Part shown: one piece after another, positions 43,551-53,268 of the stretch | How positions within the stretch are numbered: position 1 is the first letter of the stretch | Layout of the letters: each line of letters starts with the position of its first letter | DNA from: JAJRPT01 sp964465945 | Lineage (GTDB): Bacteria > Bacteroidota > Ignavibacteria > Kapaibacteriales > UBA2268 | Direction: 5' to 3' | NCBI GenBank assembly: GCA_964465945.1 | Contig: CAYXMM010000003.1 | Location: 253,819 to 317,818 of the forward strand | Length of the DNA stretch: 64,000 bases | Made by a program: the position numbers and the translations under genes | Notes under the pieces: model-generated | Databases searched by the model: none | Seen by the model: only the letters and a program-made list of their open reading frames with translations | What the model was told of the DNA's origin: nothing

Positions 43551-46241
43551 TTATAAATTCTTTAAACTTTCTCGTAATTTCTCAAGATTATCGCTCATAT
43601 CCGATAATTTCTTCTTCTCAATAGCAACAACTTGCTCAGGAGCATTATTCACAAACTTTTCATTACTTAATTTGTTTTTTATGCCACTAATTTGACCTTC
43701 AAGCCGAGTGATTTCTACGCTAATTCTCTTTGTTTCTGCCTCTTTATCGACTTTAATATTTAATTCAATAGTAATTTCTATTCCTCTCAAAACACCTGAC
43801 AAATAGTTTTCTGGCTTAGTATCAAGTTTGCTTGATATATCAATTTTAGAAGATTTAGATAACGTTTCTAAAATACTAATCGAATCATTAATAATTTTGA
43901 CATAATTTTTGTCAGTTGTTTCTAAAAAGACATTCAATTTTTGATTTGCGTCAGCAGATTGTGAAGTCGCTTTTAATTTTCTTATTTCTTCAGTTAATTC
44001 TTGAATTAAATTAAAATTATCTTCTAATTTAGAATTAATTGCTCCTTTATCACTAATTGGACTATCTTGAATACTTATAGATTCTATTTCCTCACCATTT
44101 AATAAATGCCAAATCTCCTCAGTAATAAATGGCATCACAGGATGTAGAAGTTTTAAAATGTCATTGAAAATCACAATTGCAAAATTTGTAATTTTCTTTT
44201 TATAAACTTCATCACCATTATTAAATTGAATTTTTAGAATTTCTACATACCAATCGCAGAAATCCTTCCAAATAAATTCATATAATACTTTTGAATACTC
44301 TGTAACCTTGTAATCATTAATATAATTATCAATATCCTTAATTGCAGAATTTAATTTTGATATAATCCATTTATCCGCTAATGAATACTCCTCTACATTT
44401 AAAATATACTTATTTGAAGAATTTGCTTCATTATATTTCATCTGTAAAAATCTACCAGCATTCCAGATTTTATTTGTAAAATTCCTACCAATATCCATTG
44501 ACGGAATGTCTTGAGCATCTACATCTACATCCATTTTCACATCTTGACCGAGTGGGGCAAGATAAAGCATAGTAAAACGGACTGCATCAGCACCATACTT
44601 ATCAATTATATTTAATGGGTCTGGCGAATTTCCTAATGATTTTGACAGCTTTCGTCCTTTGCCATCACGAATCATTGAAGTAAAATATACATTTTTAAAA
44701 GGAATAATTGACTTAAATTTCTTTGTTGCCATTATCATTCTTGCAACCCAGAAAAATATAATATCTGGTCCAGTAACTAATAAATCACTTGGTAAATACT
44801 TATATAAATCTTTATGGCTATTGATTTCCCTTTCTGAGTCCCAACCTAATGTAGTAAGAGGCCAAAGCCATGAAGAAAACCAAGTATCTAACACGTCTTC
44901 GTCTTGGGTTAATTTAATATTTTCAGTAATACCAAGTTTTTTTCTTGCTTCCTCTTCATTTCTTGCTGCTGTAAATAACCCATCTTCAGTGTAATAAACA
45001 GGTATCCTATGCCCCCACCAAAGTTGTCTCGATATACACCAATCTCTAACATTATTCATCCAATGCATATAAGTTTTAACCCAATGATTAGGATAGAACT
45101 GAATACCATCTACTTCCATCGCTTCGATAGCAATCTCTGCAAGTGGTTTCATTTTTACAAACCACTGGTCAGACAAAAATGGCTCAATCGCCTCACCACC
45201 CCGCTGAGAAAAGCCTACGTTATGAGTATAATCTTCTACTTTTTCAACTAGTCCAAGTTCTTCTAACTTTGCAAATATAACTTTTCTTGCTTTGAACCTT
45301 TCCAAACCATTATACTCACCAGTATTTTCATTAAGTGTGCCGTCTGGGTTAATTGTGTTTATCACTTCTAAGTTATGTCTATTCCCAATTTCAAAGTCAT
45401 TAACATCGTGAGCAGGAGTTACTTTTAAGCACCCAGTTCCAAATTCTATATCAACATAATCATCTGCAATAATAGGCACTTTTCTACCAACAAGAGGAAC
45501 AATTACATAAGTTCCAATTAAAGATTTATATCGCTCATCGTTTGGATTAACCGCAACTGCGACATCGCCATAAATTGTTTCTGGTCTTACTGTTGAAACT
45601 TTTAAATACTCATTTGAATTTTCAAAATAATATCTTAATGTGTAAAATTTCTCATTAACTTCTTTAAATTCAACTTCTTCATCAGATAAAGCAGTCATTG
45701 ATAGGGGAGACCAATTTATTATTCTTTTACCCTTATAAATTAGACCTTCATCGAACAATGCAATAAACACGTCTCTCACAGCATTCGATGCTTTCTCGTC
45801 CATTGTGAAAAGCATTTTATCCCAATTTGCCGAGACACCTAATCTTTGAAGTTGCTCGAATATAATCCCACCATACTTATCTTTCCATTCCATAACCTTT
45901 TCAATGAACTTATCACGACCTAAATCATATTTCGTGATATTCTCTGATTCTTTCAGAAACTTTTCCACTCTTGATTGTGTAGCAATGCCGGCGTGATCCA
46001 TTCCTGGAAACCATTGAGCGTCATAGCCCTGCATTCTTTTTTTTCTAATATATAAATCTTGTAATGTATGATTTAAAACGTGTCCGAAGTGTAAAATACC
46101 AGTTACATTCGGAGGAGGCATAAAAATGGAATATGGCTTTTTGTTACTATCTTGCTTTTGATATAACTTCTTTTCCTGCCAATATTTATACCATTTTCCT
46201 TCGTAATCTTTCGGTGTTAATTTATTAGGATATTCTCTCAT
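43551..46241 (-). CDS. valS: Valyl-tRNA synthetase
   Basis: 896 residues, class I. The HIGH motif is LHFGH (51-54) after PPPNVTGI; the KMSKS motif appears as GRKLSKSLGNSPDP in the middle. The editing (CP1) domain includes STVRPETIYGD and the DYVDIEFGTGCLKVTPAHD block that clears threonyl-tRNA(Val). The anticodon-binding helical domain (DWYVEILK) and a C-terminal coiled coil (about 835-896, EAETKRISVEITRLEGQ) follow. It is alone, with its own terminator. Confidence 0.98.
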   Translation of the reverse strand: MREYPNKLTPKDYEGKWYKYWQEKKLYQKQDSNKKPYSIFMPPPNVTGILHFGHVLNHTLQDLYIRKKRMQGYDAQWFPGMDHAGIATQSRVEKFLKESENITKYDLGRDKFIEKVMEWKDKYGGIIFEQLQRLGVSANWDKMLFTMDEKASNAVRDVFIALFDEGLIYKGKRIINWSPLSMTALSDEEVEFKEVNEKFYTLRYYFENSNEYLKVSTVRPETIYGDVAVAVNPNDERYKSLIGTYVIVPLVGRKVPIIADDYVDIEFGTGCLKVTPAHDVNDFEIGNRHNLEVINTINPDGTLNENTGEYNGLERFKARKVIFAKLEELGLVEKVEDYTHNVGFSQRGGEAIEPFLSDQWFVKMKPLAEIAIEAMEVDGIQFYPNHWVKTYMHWMNNVRDWCISRQLWWGHRIPVYYTEDGLFTAARNEEEARKKLGITENIKLTQDEDVLDTWFSSWLWPLTTLGWDSEREINSHKDLYKYLPSDLLVTGPDIIFFWVARMIMATKKFKSIIPFKNVYFTSMIRDGKGRKLSKSLGNSPDPLNIIDKYGADAVRFTMLYLAPLGQDVKMDVDVDAQDIPSMDIGRNFTNKIWNAGRFLQMKYNEANSSNKYILNVEEYSLADKWIISKLNSAIKDIDNYINDYKVTEYSKVLYEFIWKDFCDWYVEILKIQFNNGDEVYKKKITNFAIVIFNDILKLLHPVMPFITEEIWHLLNGEEIESISIQDSPISDKGAINSKLEDNFNLIQELTEEIRKLKATSQSADANQKLNVFLETTDKNYVKIINDSISILETLSKSSKIDISSKLDTKPENYLSGVLRGIEITIELNIKVDKEAETKRISVEITRLEGQISGIKNKLSNEKFVNNAPEQVVAIEKKKLSDMSDNLEKLRESLKNL

Positions 46242-46317
46242 TTTCTAAATTATTTTTTATATAAATGACAAAATTAATTAAATTCAATGAATTATTGGAA
46301 AATTAAGATAAAAATCA

Positions 46318-47631
46318 TTAAAATGTTATTTGAAATTTTGTCCCTTGTGGCTTGTTTGGGCTTACTTCAATATGAAAATTGTGCAAATCTAAAATCCGTT
46401 TTGTAAGAGGCATTCCAATTCCAAATCCTTTTTTATTTATCACATTTGAAGCTCGGAAGAATGGGTTATATATAAATTTAAGCTGTTCATCTGGAATGCC
46501 CACTCCATTATCTTTAATTACAACTACTAACTTCTTGTTTATTCTATTAATTTCAATATCTATTTCGGGATTCTCTGAAAACTTAATACAATTATCAAAT
46601 ATATTAGAAATTGCAATTTTAATTAATTCCATATTACCTAAAACGTAGCAATCATCAGTATTTTCTTTGTAATTATATTTTACGTTCTCACTAAATACCG
46701 ATATAATTTCTATAATTAAATCACTTAAATTGACTTTATCATTTAAGCTAATTTCTTCTTTAAAACTTGTGTTTGCAAGTTTAAATAAATCATTTGTAAT
46801 TGTCTCTAACTTATGAGCTTCCGCTAATATTGTTTTAATTGATTGAACGTATTCTTCCTTTTCCCTTTCCTTTTTCAATATCCATTCACTTTCACCTAAT
46901 ATTGTTGTCAATGGGTTTTTAAACTCATGAGAAGCATGAGAAATAAAATTATGCTGTAAATCAATAGAAGTCTTAATTCTCTCAACCAAATTATTAAAGG
47001 CAATTGAGATTTGATATATAACATCTTTATTTTTTGATAATTTAATTGTCCTTAACTCATTTGTTTTGATACTATTTACTTCTTTAACAAAATTGTAAAA
47101 AGGTGTTAAAATTATATTTGAAAAAATAAATCCAATAATTAAAATTAAAAATATAGTAATTAGGTTTTCATATATCATTAAAGTGAGCATATCATTAAGT
47201 TTATCTTCACCATCCTGATTATAAAAATTTGAATATAAAATATAATCATTATTATTTTTATGGTAAATTTTAATAAAATAATATTGATATCCAGTTTTAT
47301 CTAAAAAATATGAATTATTCTCTAAACTAAACTGAATATCATTATAATCTAAATTGAATTGCTTACTTATGTCTTTTAATCTATTTTCTGAATAATTTGT
47401 AAAATTATAGATTTCATTTTTATTTGATATTTTTTGAAGATCCTTAGTAATCTCGCTGTAAGAATTGTGATTTATTATTATTTCTATTCCTACTTCCTTG
47501 TCTAATAAAGATTTAACATAGTCTTCGTGATAATTTACTGAAGTATAATAATAAATTATTGCATTAATAAAAATAGCAATGGCTGCCGCTGTAATTGAGA
47601 AAAAAATTGAAATTTTATATTTTAGTTTCAT
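46318..47631 (-). CDS. Sensor histidine kinase, periplasmic-sensing
   Basis: 437 residues. Transmembrane segments at about 6-28 and 150-172 bracket a periplasmic sensor of about 120 residues; a HAMP-like linker follows. The phosphoacceptor is in FISHASHEFKNPLTTIL (about 230). The ATPase part has FDNCIKFSENPE (N box), VIKDNGVGIPDEQL (G1) and GFGIGMPL (G2). It begins directly after the stop of the anchored periplasmic gene upstream. No response regulator is adjacent. The signal is unknown. Confidence 0.92.
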   Translation of the reverse strand: MKLKYKISIFFSITAAAIAIFINAIIYYYTSVNYHEDYVKSLLDKEVGIEIIINHNSYSEITKDLQKISNKNEIYNFTNYSENRLKDISKQFNLDYNDIQFSLENNSYFLDKTGYQYYFIKIYHKNNNDYILYSNFYNQDGEDKLNDMLTLMIYENLITIFLILIIGFIFSNIILTPFYNFVKEVNSIKTNELRTIKLSKNKDVIYQISIAFNNLVERIKTSIDLQHNFISHASHEFKNPLTTILGESEWILKKEREKEEYVQSIKTILAEAHKLETITNDLFKLANTSFKEEISLNDKVNLSDLIIEIISVFSENVKYNYKENTDDCYVLGNMELIKIAISNIFDNCIKFSENPEIDIEINRINKKLVVVIKDNGVGIPDEQLKFIYNPFFRASNVINKKGFGIGMPLTKRILDLHNFHIEVSPNKPQGTKFQITF

Positions 47632-49074
47632 TTAAAAATTAACTTTTTCTTTATTAGAATATTCACCCAATCCATCTATTGCATATATTTCTAATGATTT
47701 CAAATCATCTTTGAGTTTAATTCGGAACACTTGTATAGTATAATTCTCGCCGTACTGAGTTGAACCGTTTAAATCTTGATAATCAATATTTTCTTTATCG
47801 AACTGCAATTTCCCAATTATGTTATTATTCCCATTCCCTAATTTTCCATAAGTTTTTGTTGTGATATACAAATATCCATCACTAACACTTTTCTTTGTAA
47901 TTTCTGGTGAAGCAGGTGGTATAACTCTAATATCTTGTTTGCTATCTATAAGCTTATCATCAACATAACGGTTAAGTTTGAAAATTTTATTTGTATCTGA
48001 AAATTGAGGAACAAACTCAAGTGCAGAATTGCCAGAAGAGCTTGCCACTATCTTATCTTTATAGTATAATTTTGCACTACATTTATTATTCTTAGGCAAA
48101 TTTGTTTTGATTGTATAAGTATAATTGGGATACATCAAATTTTTATAATCTGGGTAGGGGATAAGCAATGGCTTAACAATAAACTCTGTGCTTGCAACTC
48201 GGTTATCTGCATTCCTAACAATTTCAATCCCTACTTTATAACTACTATCTGCAGATGTCATACCACTTAAATAAATAGATTTTGAATCAATATTCTCAAT
48301 TTTAATATCATATTTATTTGCTCCTACAATTCGTGGAAGACCTCTTAAGTCCTTTGTCAAATCAATCCCAAACACTCTAACAACGCTCGTCCAACGACTC
48401 AAAGCCATTGCTGTAACAGGGTTCTCTGGGAAAAAATTTATATCATTTAAATCTTGAAATGTGTTATTAGCACCAATGTTTGAGTTAAAGTTACTATTTA
48501 TATCCGAATTGTTGTTACTTTGCGTTGTGCTACTCGAATTATTAGTTAAGTTAATAGCTAAATCGTTATCTATATAATAAGTATTAATCGCAAACCTTGT
48601 GCTACTCATCGTTGGCTCTTTGATGCCCAACGAATATATCTCTGCTTCGACAATAACCTCAAAGTTTTTATTTACACTTTTAATACTTTGAGGAAACCAT
48701 TCAAACCTAACCAACCCTTCATTATTTTCAATTATTTCAAAAGAGCTCTGAATAGCTCGGTTTTTTGAACTATAAATTTCATTTGTTACATTATTATTAT
48801 TAAGCTTAAAATTATAGTTTATCGAGTCAATTTTTCCTACAGGATAGATAATATTAACTGTGTCAGCAGAAACTATTTCGCTAACACCATTTTTAACTTT
48901 CAACCTAACATTAAGCATACTTTTTTCAGATTTAATATAAACTGAATTTTGAGCTGAAACAATATAATCCTCTTTTGGCTTTTCGCCATCTGGAAGCAAA
49001 AGCAAAACAGCCATAAGATATAACACGAAGTATATCTCATTAAATCCTTTATATTTTTTCTCTTTTATAGTCAT
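47632..49074 (-). CDS. Membrane-anchored periplasmic protein of unknown function
   Basis: 480 residues I cannot assign. A basic N-terminus (MTIKEKKYKGF) and one hydrophobic segment (about 14-28, EIYFVLYLMAVLLLLP) predict a signal anchor with the rest in the periplasm. The body is beta-rich, with an Asn/Ser-rich linker near 180-205 (NNSDINSNFNSNIGANN). This topology recalls the T9SS/gliding protein GldM/PorM (one TM helix and stacked periplasmic beta domains), but no diagnostic motif is visible, so I give that only as a thought. The gene runs directly into a histidine kinase gene, so a shared signalling role is possible. Confidence 0.55.
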   Translation of the reverse strand: MTIKEKKYKGFNEIYFVLYLMAVLLLLPDGEKPKEDYIVSAQNSVYIKSEKSMLNVRLKVKNGVSEIVSADTVNIIYPVGKIDSINYNFKLNNNNVTNEIYSSKNRAIQSSFEIIENNEGLVRFEWFPQSIKSVNKNFEVIVEAEIYSLGIKEPTMSSTRFAINTYYIDNDLAINLTNNSSSTTQSNNNSDINSNFNSNIGANNTFQDLNDINFFPENPVTAMALSRWTSVVRVFGIDLTKDLRGLPRIVGANKYDIKIENIDSKSIYLSGMTSADSSYKVGIEIVRNADNRVASTEFIVKPLLIPYPDYKNLMYPNYTYTIKTNLPKNNKCSAKLYYKDKIVASSSGNSALEFVPQFSDTNKIFKLNRYVDDKLIDSKQDIRVIPPASPEITKKSVSDGYLYITTKTYGKLGNGNNNIIGKLQFDKENIDYQDLNGSTQYGENYTIQVFRIKLKDDLKSLEIYAIDGLGEYSNKEKVNF

Positions 49075-49150
49075 TTTAAAGTAAAATGGCTCGAATATAA
49101 ATTCAAGCCAATTTAAAAAATATTATGCAAATTAATTAAATATCAAACTA

Positions 49151-49954
49151 TTACCAATTTTTTTCTACTTTATTATTACTTTTCTCTAATTTTCTAATTT
49201 TCATTTGAGTTTGTTTCTCCTGTTTAGATAGTGCTTGTAACATTCTTTCAGCATCTTCCTTAGAGATTTTCAAAGGTTTTTGCTCACCAGACTTACCTTT
49301 TTGGTCTTTACTCTGTTGGTCTTTTTGGTCACCATTTTGAGCTTTATCTTGGTTCTGTTTATCATTACCTTGCTGGTCTTTATTCTGTTTATCCTGCCCT
49401 TGTTTATCTTTATTTTGTTGATTTTTATTCTGATTTTGTTGGTCTTTATTATCTTGACCATTTTTGTCTTTATTCTGTTCTTTATTATCTTTATTATTTT
49501 GGTTCTGTTGATTATTCTGATTCTGTTGATTTTGCTGACTCGCTAACATTCTTCTTGCATATTCAAGATTATAAATAGTTTCTTTATCGCCTGGGTTTTC
49601 TTTTAAGGAATTTTTATAAGAATCAACTGCTTCTTGAAATTTCTGCTGGCTTAAATACGAATTACCTAAATTATGAAATGCTTTTGCACGAGTAGCTTTA
49701 TCAATATTTGAATTATTAGCAATTTGCTCATAACTGCTCATAGCACCTTCATAATTCTGCATTTTATAATTTGTATTAGCAAGATTATATTTGGCAGGTA
49801 ATGATTTCCCGTTTATCTCTAAAGACTTTTTATATAATAATTCGGCATCATTATACTTTTGTGAATTATATAGTTCATTTGCTTTTCTAATTTTAGAGTT
49901 TTCATCTTGCGAATAACCAATATTAACTAAAACTAACATTAATAAATATATCAT
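49151..49954 (-). CDS. batC: BatC-like TPR protein with a Q/N/K-rich tail
   Basis: 267 residues. A signal peptide (MIYLLMLVLVNIGYS) precedes three or four TPR units (about 20-135; ANELYNSQKYNDAELLYKKS, AFHNLGNSYLSQQKF). Residues about 140-230 are almost wholly Gln, Asn, Lys and Asp (QNQQNQNNKDNKEQNKD and similar), and a charged helix closes the protein. Its ATG overlaps the stop of the von Willebrand-domain gene (ATGA). The order VWA protein then TPR protein is that of batB-batC of the Bacteroides aerotolerance operon. The coding strand has low complexity there, which also makes long false frames on the other strand. Confidence 0.82.
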   Translation of the reverse strand: MIYLLMLVLVNIGYSQDENSKIRKANELYNSQKYNDAELLYKKSLEINGKSLPAKYNLANTNYKMQNYEGAMSSYEQIANNSNIDKATRAKAFHNLGNSYLSQQKFQEAVDSYKNSLKENPGDKETIYNLEYARRMLASQQNQQNQNNQQNQNNKDNKEQNKDKNGQDNKDQQNQNKNQQNKDKQGQDKQNKDQQGNDKQNQDKAQNGDQKDQQSKDQKGKSGEQKPLKISKEDAERMLQALSKQEKQTQMKIRKLEKSNNKVEKNW

Positions 49955-50994
49955 TTTGCTTCTCCAAAAGTGAAAATTCTTTTAATAAACTGATTTTCTC
50001 TGCTTGAAACTAAAAACTCAATCACTAATAAAAATAAACTTATTCCTAATAAAAGCTGAAATCTATCTTCATAATCAGTGAAAATTTTAGATTCAAATTG
50101 CTCTTTTTCAAGATGTTGCATATTATCAATAATTTCTTTCATATCTACTCCAGCATTGCTCGCTCTAATAAACTCTCCATTTCCTGCCGCTGCTAATTGC
50201 GAAAGCATTGAGGCATCAAGTTTTGTTACTACAATATTCCCAGATCCATCTTTAATAAAATCAACTCTTTGTCCATTTCTATAAATAGGAATAGGACCTC
50301 CTTCTTCCGTCCCCATACCTATTGTGCTAATTGTAATTCCTTTTTCGCTCGCTTCTTTTGCCATTGACAAAGCATCATCTTCATGATTTTCACCATCAGT
50401 AATAATAATAAGAGCTTTTCCTGTCTTAGTTTCTTTTGAAAACGATTCCATCGAAAGCTCTATTGCACTTCCTATTGCTGTACCTTGCATTGGAATTAAA
50501 TCTGTTGAGACTGTCGAAAGTAATAACTTTGCAGCTGAATAATCTGTTGTTAAAGGTAATTGCAAAAATGAATCACCCGCAAATAAAACAATTCCTATTT
50601 TGTCATTGTATAACTTATCAATTAAATTATTAATAGCATGCTTTGCACTTTCTAATCTACTTGGCTTGATATCTTCCGAAAGCATTGAGTTTGATACGTC
50701 AATGGCAATCATTATCTCAATTCCTTCTCGTTTTACTTTTTCTAATTTACTTCCAACTTGTGGATTCATTATTCCAAATATTAAACTTGAAATTCCAAGT
50801 AAAATTAATGTAAATTTTAAGTGAGTTTTGTATTTAGAAACACCATCAACTATTTGTAAAAATAATAATTTTGATGAGAAACTACCTAATTTTTTCTTTC
50901 TAATAATTCCAGTTAAAACATAGATAACTATTAAAGTTGGGACAAGAATGAAAAGTAAATAAAATGACTCATTCTCAAATCTAAATAATTCCAT
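49951..50994 (-). CDS. batB: BatA/BatB-like von Willebrand factor A membrane protein
   Basis: 347 residues. Transmembrane segments near 13-30 and 60-78 and at the C-terminus (about 312-330) surround a vWA domain with a complete MIDAS: IDVSNSML (DxSxS), GTAIGSAIELS and ITDGENHEDD. This layout is that of BatA/BatB proteins, which act with BatC-E and a MoxR ATPase in envelope stress or oxidative tolerance. Only B- and C-like genes are seen here; batA, batD and moxR are absent from the window. Assigning B rather than A rests on the following TPR gene. Confidence 0.85.
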   Translation of the reverse strand: MELFRFENESFYLLFILVPTLIVIYVLTGIIRKKKLGSFSSKLLFLQIVDGVSKYKTHLKFTLILLGISSLIFGIMNPQVGSKLEKVKREGIEIMIAIDVSNSMLSEDIKPSRLESAKHAINNLIDKLYNDKIGIVLFAGDSFLQLPLTTDYSAAKLLLSTVSTDLIPMQGTAIGSAIELSMESFSKETKTGKALIIITDGENHEDDALSMAKEASEKGITISTIGMGTEEGGPIPIYRNGQRVDFIKDGSGNIVVTKLDASMLSQLAAAGNGEFIRASNAGVDMKEIIDNMQHLEKEQFESKIFTDYEDRFQLLLGISLFLLVIEFLVSSRENQFIKRIFTFGEAK

Positions 50995-51057
50995 AATCTC
51001 GTTTATAAGTAAATTTAACCCGCTTAATTATTACGAAAAATCAAAATAAAGGTTATA

Positions 51058-52554
51058 TTAATTCATCATAACAACTTTTGTAGCATCTTTTTGCTCAAGT
51101 GGGAGGGAGAAGGCAAAAGTAGAACCTTTACCTAACGAACTTCGCACCCAAACACGTCCATTGTGCGCTTCAACTAATTTTTTAACAATCCATAAGCCCA
51201 AGCCAGTAGAACTCTCTCCACCAGTTGGTTTAGCACTTAATTGAGCGCCACGCTTAAAAGCTGAATTTAAGTCCTCTTCTGATAATCCCAAACCATTGTC
51301 GCTAACTTCAATTACAACAGTAGCGTCAATTTGCTGAGCTTTCAATCTTATTGAGCCACCTTTCTGAGTAAATTTAATTGCATTAGAAACTAAATTTGAT
51401 AATACTTCATCTATTTTGCCATCATCTAACTTAATATCAGGTAATCCGTCGGGCACGTCATAAAGGAAAGATATACTTTTCTCATTTGATTTCACTTTAA
51501 ATCTATTGTAAACGTTTTTACAAATACCATTTAAGTTGGCAACTCTGAAATCCATATTCAATTTACCACCTTCAAGAGCAAGCACTCTTGAAACTTCTTG
51601 TGAGAGTTGAACAATTACTTTTGTTGTGCTTAAAATATCATCAATTATACTTTGTTGGTCAGTAGCTGATAGGTCATAAGAGCGTAACAATTCGACTAAA
51701 CTTTTTATAATTCCAGCCGGATTTTTAATATCATGAATAAGCATTGCAAATAACTCATCTTTCTGAGCTTGGAGTTGCTCCAATTCACTTTTAGAATCCA
51801 TTAGTTTATTGACACTCTCTTCTAACTCTCTATTTCTCATTCGCATATCTTCTGTCCTACGTTGCAATCCATCTAATTGAGAACGCAGGGCAGAAAGCTC
51901 AGCTTTTAAGTTATTATTTTCTAATTCCAAACGATGAAATCTTCTTTTACTTTCGTCATTTAAGTCATCTTTAGTTTTTGGTTTAACAAAAACATAAAGT
52001 AAAGCAAAAATTAAAGATGCAACTAAAAAACCACCTATAATTGAGAGCCAATTTATTCCAGTTGCAATTGCTGATTTATCGCCTTTCTTTTTAAACTCTT
52101 CAATTTTCTTGTTTTGTTCATTAATGATTGTGTTTAAACCATTAATATCTTTTATTAATCTCGCTTCAAAATTATCTACTCTAAAAACAAGTTGAATTTC
52201 TTTAGTAGTCCAATTTTTTTTTAAATCGAAAGCTGAAAGTTTAAAAGAATAATTACCTTCTGGAAGTTTTTTATATTGAATTATCGGTTCACTTATTGAT
52301 TTAACAGCAGATTGCTCACCACTTAGCAATTCTGTTCTAAAAAGAAAAGGAGTTTGCTCATTTTTATTATTTTTACATAAATATGAAATAGTAATGGAGT
52401 CTTGTTCAGAAAGAATGACGGTTTTCTCATTAAAATCGATTTTTTTACCATTAATTAATACCTGTGAAAACTCAACAGAATAGCCACTCTCTTGGCTTGT
52501 TAAGAAGCCGAGATTAAAAGTTAATAGTAATAATATATAAAAAAATCTTCTCAT
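51058..52554 (-). CDS. Sensor histidine kinase with periplasmic beta-domain and coiled coil
   Basis: 498 residues. A signal peptide (to about 20) is followed by a periplasmic domain (about 25-130) resembling the Y_Y_Y/Ig-like module (YSFKLSAFDLKKNWTTKEI), one TM helix (about 168-190) and a cytoplasmic coiled coil (about 200-265). The phosphoacceptor is IHDIKNPAGIIKSLVELL; N box LVSNAIKFTQKGG; G boxes VSDNGLGLSEEDL and STGLGLWIVKKLVEAHNG. The module order is like the tail of a hybrid propeller sensor that has lost its propellers. It starts directly after the HAD phosphatase gene. Confidence 0.92.
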   Translation of the reverse strand: MRRFFYILLLLTFNLGFLTSQESGYSVEFSQVLINGKKIDFNEKTVILSEQDSITISYLCKNNKNEQTPFLFRTELLSGEQSAVKSISEPIIQYKKLPEGNYSFKLSAFDLKKNWTTKEIQLVFRVDNFEARLIKDINGLNTIINEQNKKIEEFKKKGDKSAIATGINWLSIIGGFLVASLIFALLYVFVKPKTKDDLNDESKRRFHRLELENNNLKAELSALRSQLDGLQRRTEDMRMRNRELEESVNKLMDSKSELEQLQAQKDELFAMLIHDIKNPAGIIKSLVELLRSYDLSATDQQSIIDDILSTTKVIVQLSQEVSRVLALEGGKLNMDFRVANLNGICKNVYNRFKVKSNEKSISFLYDVPDGLPDIKLDDGKIDEVLSNLVSNAIKFTQKGGSIRLKAQQIDATVVIEVSDNGLGLSEEDLNSAFKRGAQLSAKPTGGESSTGLGLWIVKKLVEAHNGRVWVRSSLGKGSTFAFSLPLEQKDATKVVMMN

Positions 52555-53265
52555 TTATTCATTTTCAAACGCATTTTTTCTTTTTATCGACGCAACGTTT
52601 CTTTTCTTTATCTTCTTTTTAATTATTAAATCTGACATTATCATTTTTACATCAAAAAAATTCTTGTAAGGATAATGTGGAATTTTATATTCATTACAAT
52701 ATGCTGCTAAGTTCTTCTTAGCAAAAACAATATCACTATACTCCGCAGGACAAAAGTCTGAATAGCCATCACCAATATAAACAATCAAATCATCATCATC
52801 TGAATTATTAAGTACAATGTTCCTTTTGCAAGATGCGCTTAAACAATGGCAGTCTTCTTGTGCTTCTGGAAAAAAGGGGAGAACCCTCATGCCTTCCACC
52901 ACTAAATGATTTGAGAATTTTTTAATCTCTCTAATTCCATACTTTTTCAGAACTTCATCAATATAAATGCTAAACCCATCACTTACTATACAAGTTTCAA
53001 ATCCTGATTGCTTGGTCCAATCATAAAAATCTAAAAAATAATAATCAATTTCGCTTCTGCTCGCTATTGATTTTATATCATTAAAAGAGTTAGTCGTATT
53101 CAAACTCTCACAAAGTTTATGCCAATATTCTCTGATACTAATTTCTTTATTTACAAGTTGTTGGTGATAAAGTTCATAGTTGCCTAACTCAATAAAAACC
53201 TTATTACCTAAATCATCTAAGCAGATTGTTCCATCAAAATCAACAAAAAACCTAATCTTCATCAA
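52555..53265 (-). CDS. HAD phosphatase, MtnX-like
   Basis: 236 residues. FFVDFDGTICLDDLGN holds the nucleophile motif, CIVSDGFSIYID motif II, and VYIGDGYSDFCPAEYSDIVFA motif IV in two parts (IGDGYSDFCPAEYSD), characteristic of the 2-hydroxy-3-keto-5-methylthiopentenyl-1-phosphate phosphatase type (MtnX) of methionine salvage. No other salvage gene is near, so the physiological substrate is open. It is in a tight run between an acidic protein gene (3-nt gap) and a histidine kinase gene (no gap). Confidence 0.78.
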   Translation of the reverse strand: MMKIRFFVDFDGTICLDDLGNKVFIELGNYELYHQQLVNKEISIREYWHKLCESLNTTNSFNDIKSIASRSEIDYYFLDFYDWTKQSGFETCIVSDGFSIYIDEVLKKYGIREIKKFSNHLVVEGMRVLPFFPEAQEDCHCLSASCKRNIVLNNSDDDDLIVYIGDGYSDFCPAEYSDIVFAKKNLAAYCNEYKIPHYPYKNFFDVKMIMSDLIIKKKIKKRNVASIKRKNAFENE

Positions 53266-53268
53266 ATA

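Noticed and set aside
47632..49074. Calling the 480-residue anchored protein GldM/PorM
   Set aside because: Only topology agrees; no conserved GldM block is visible, and no GldK, L or N gene is adjacent.
49280..49546. An 88-codon, very hydrophobic frame antisense to batC
   Set aside because: It is the reverse complement of the Gln/Asn/Lys-rich tail; AAN/CAA codons give Leu/Phe/Val runs when read backwards.
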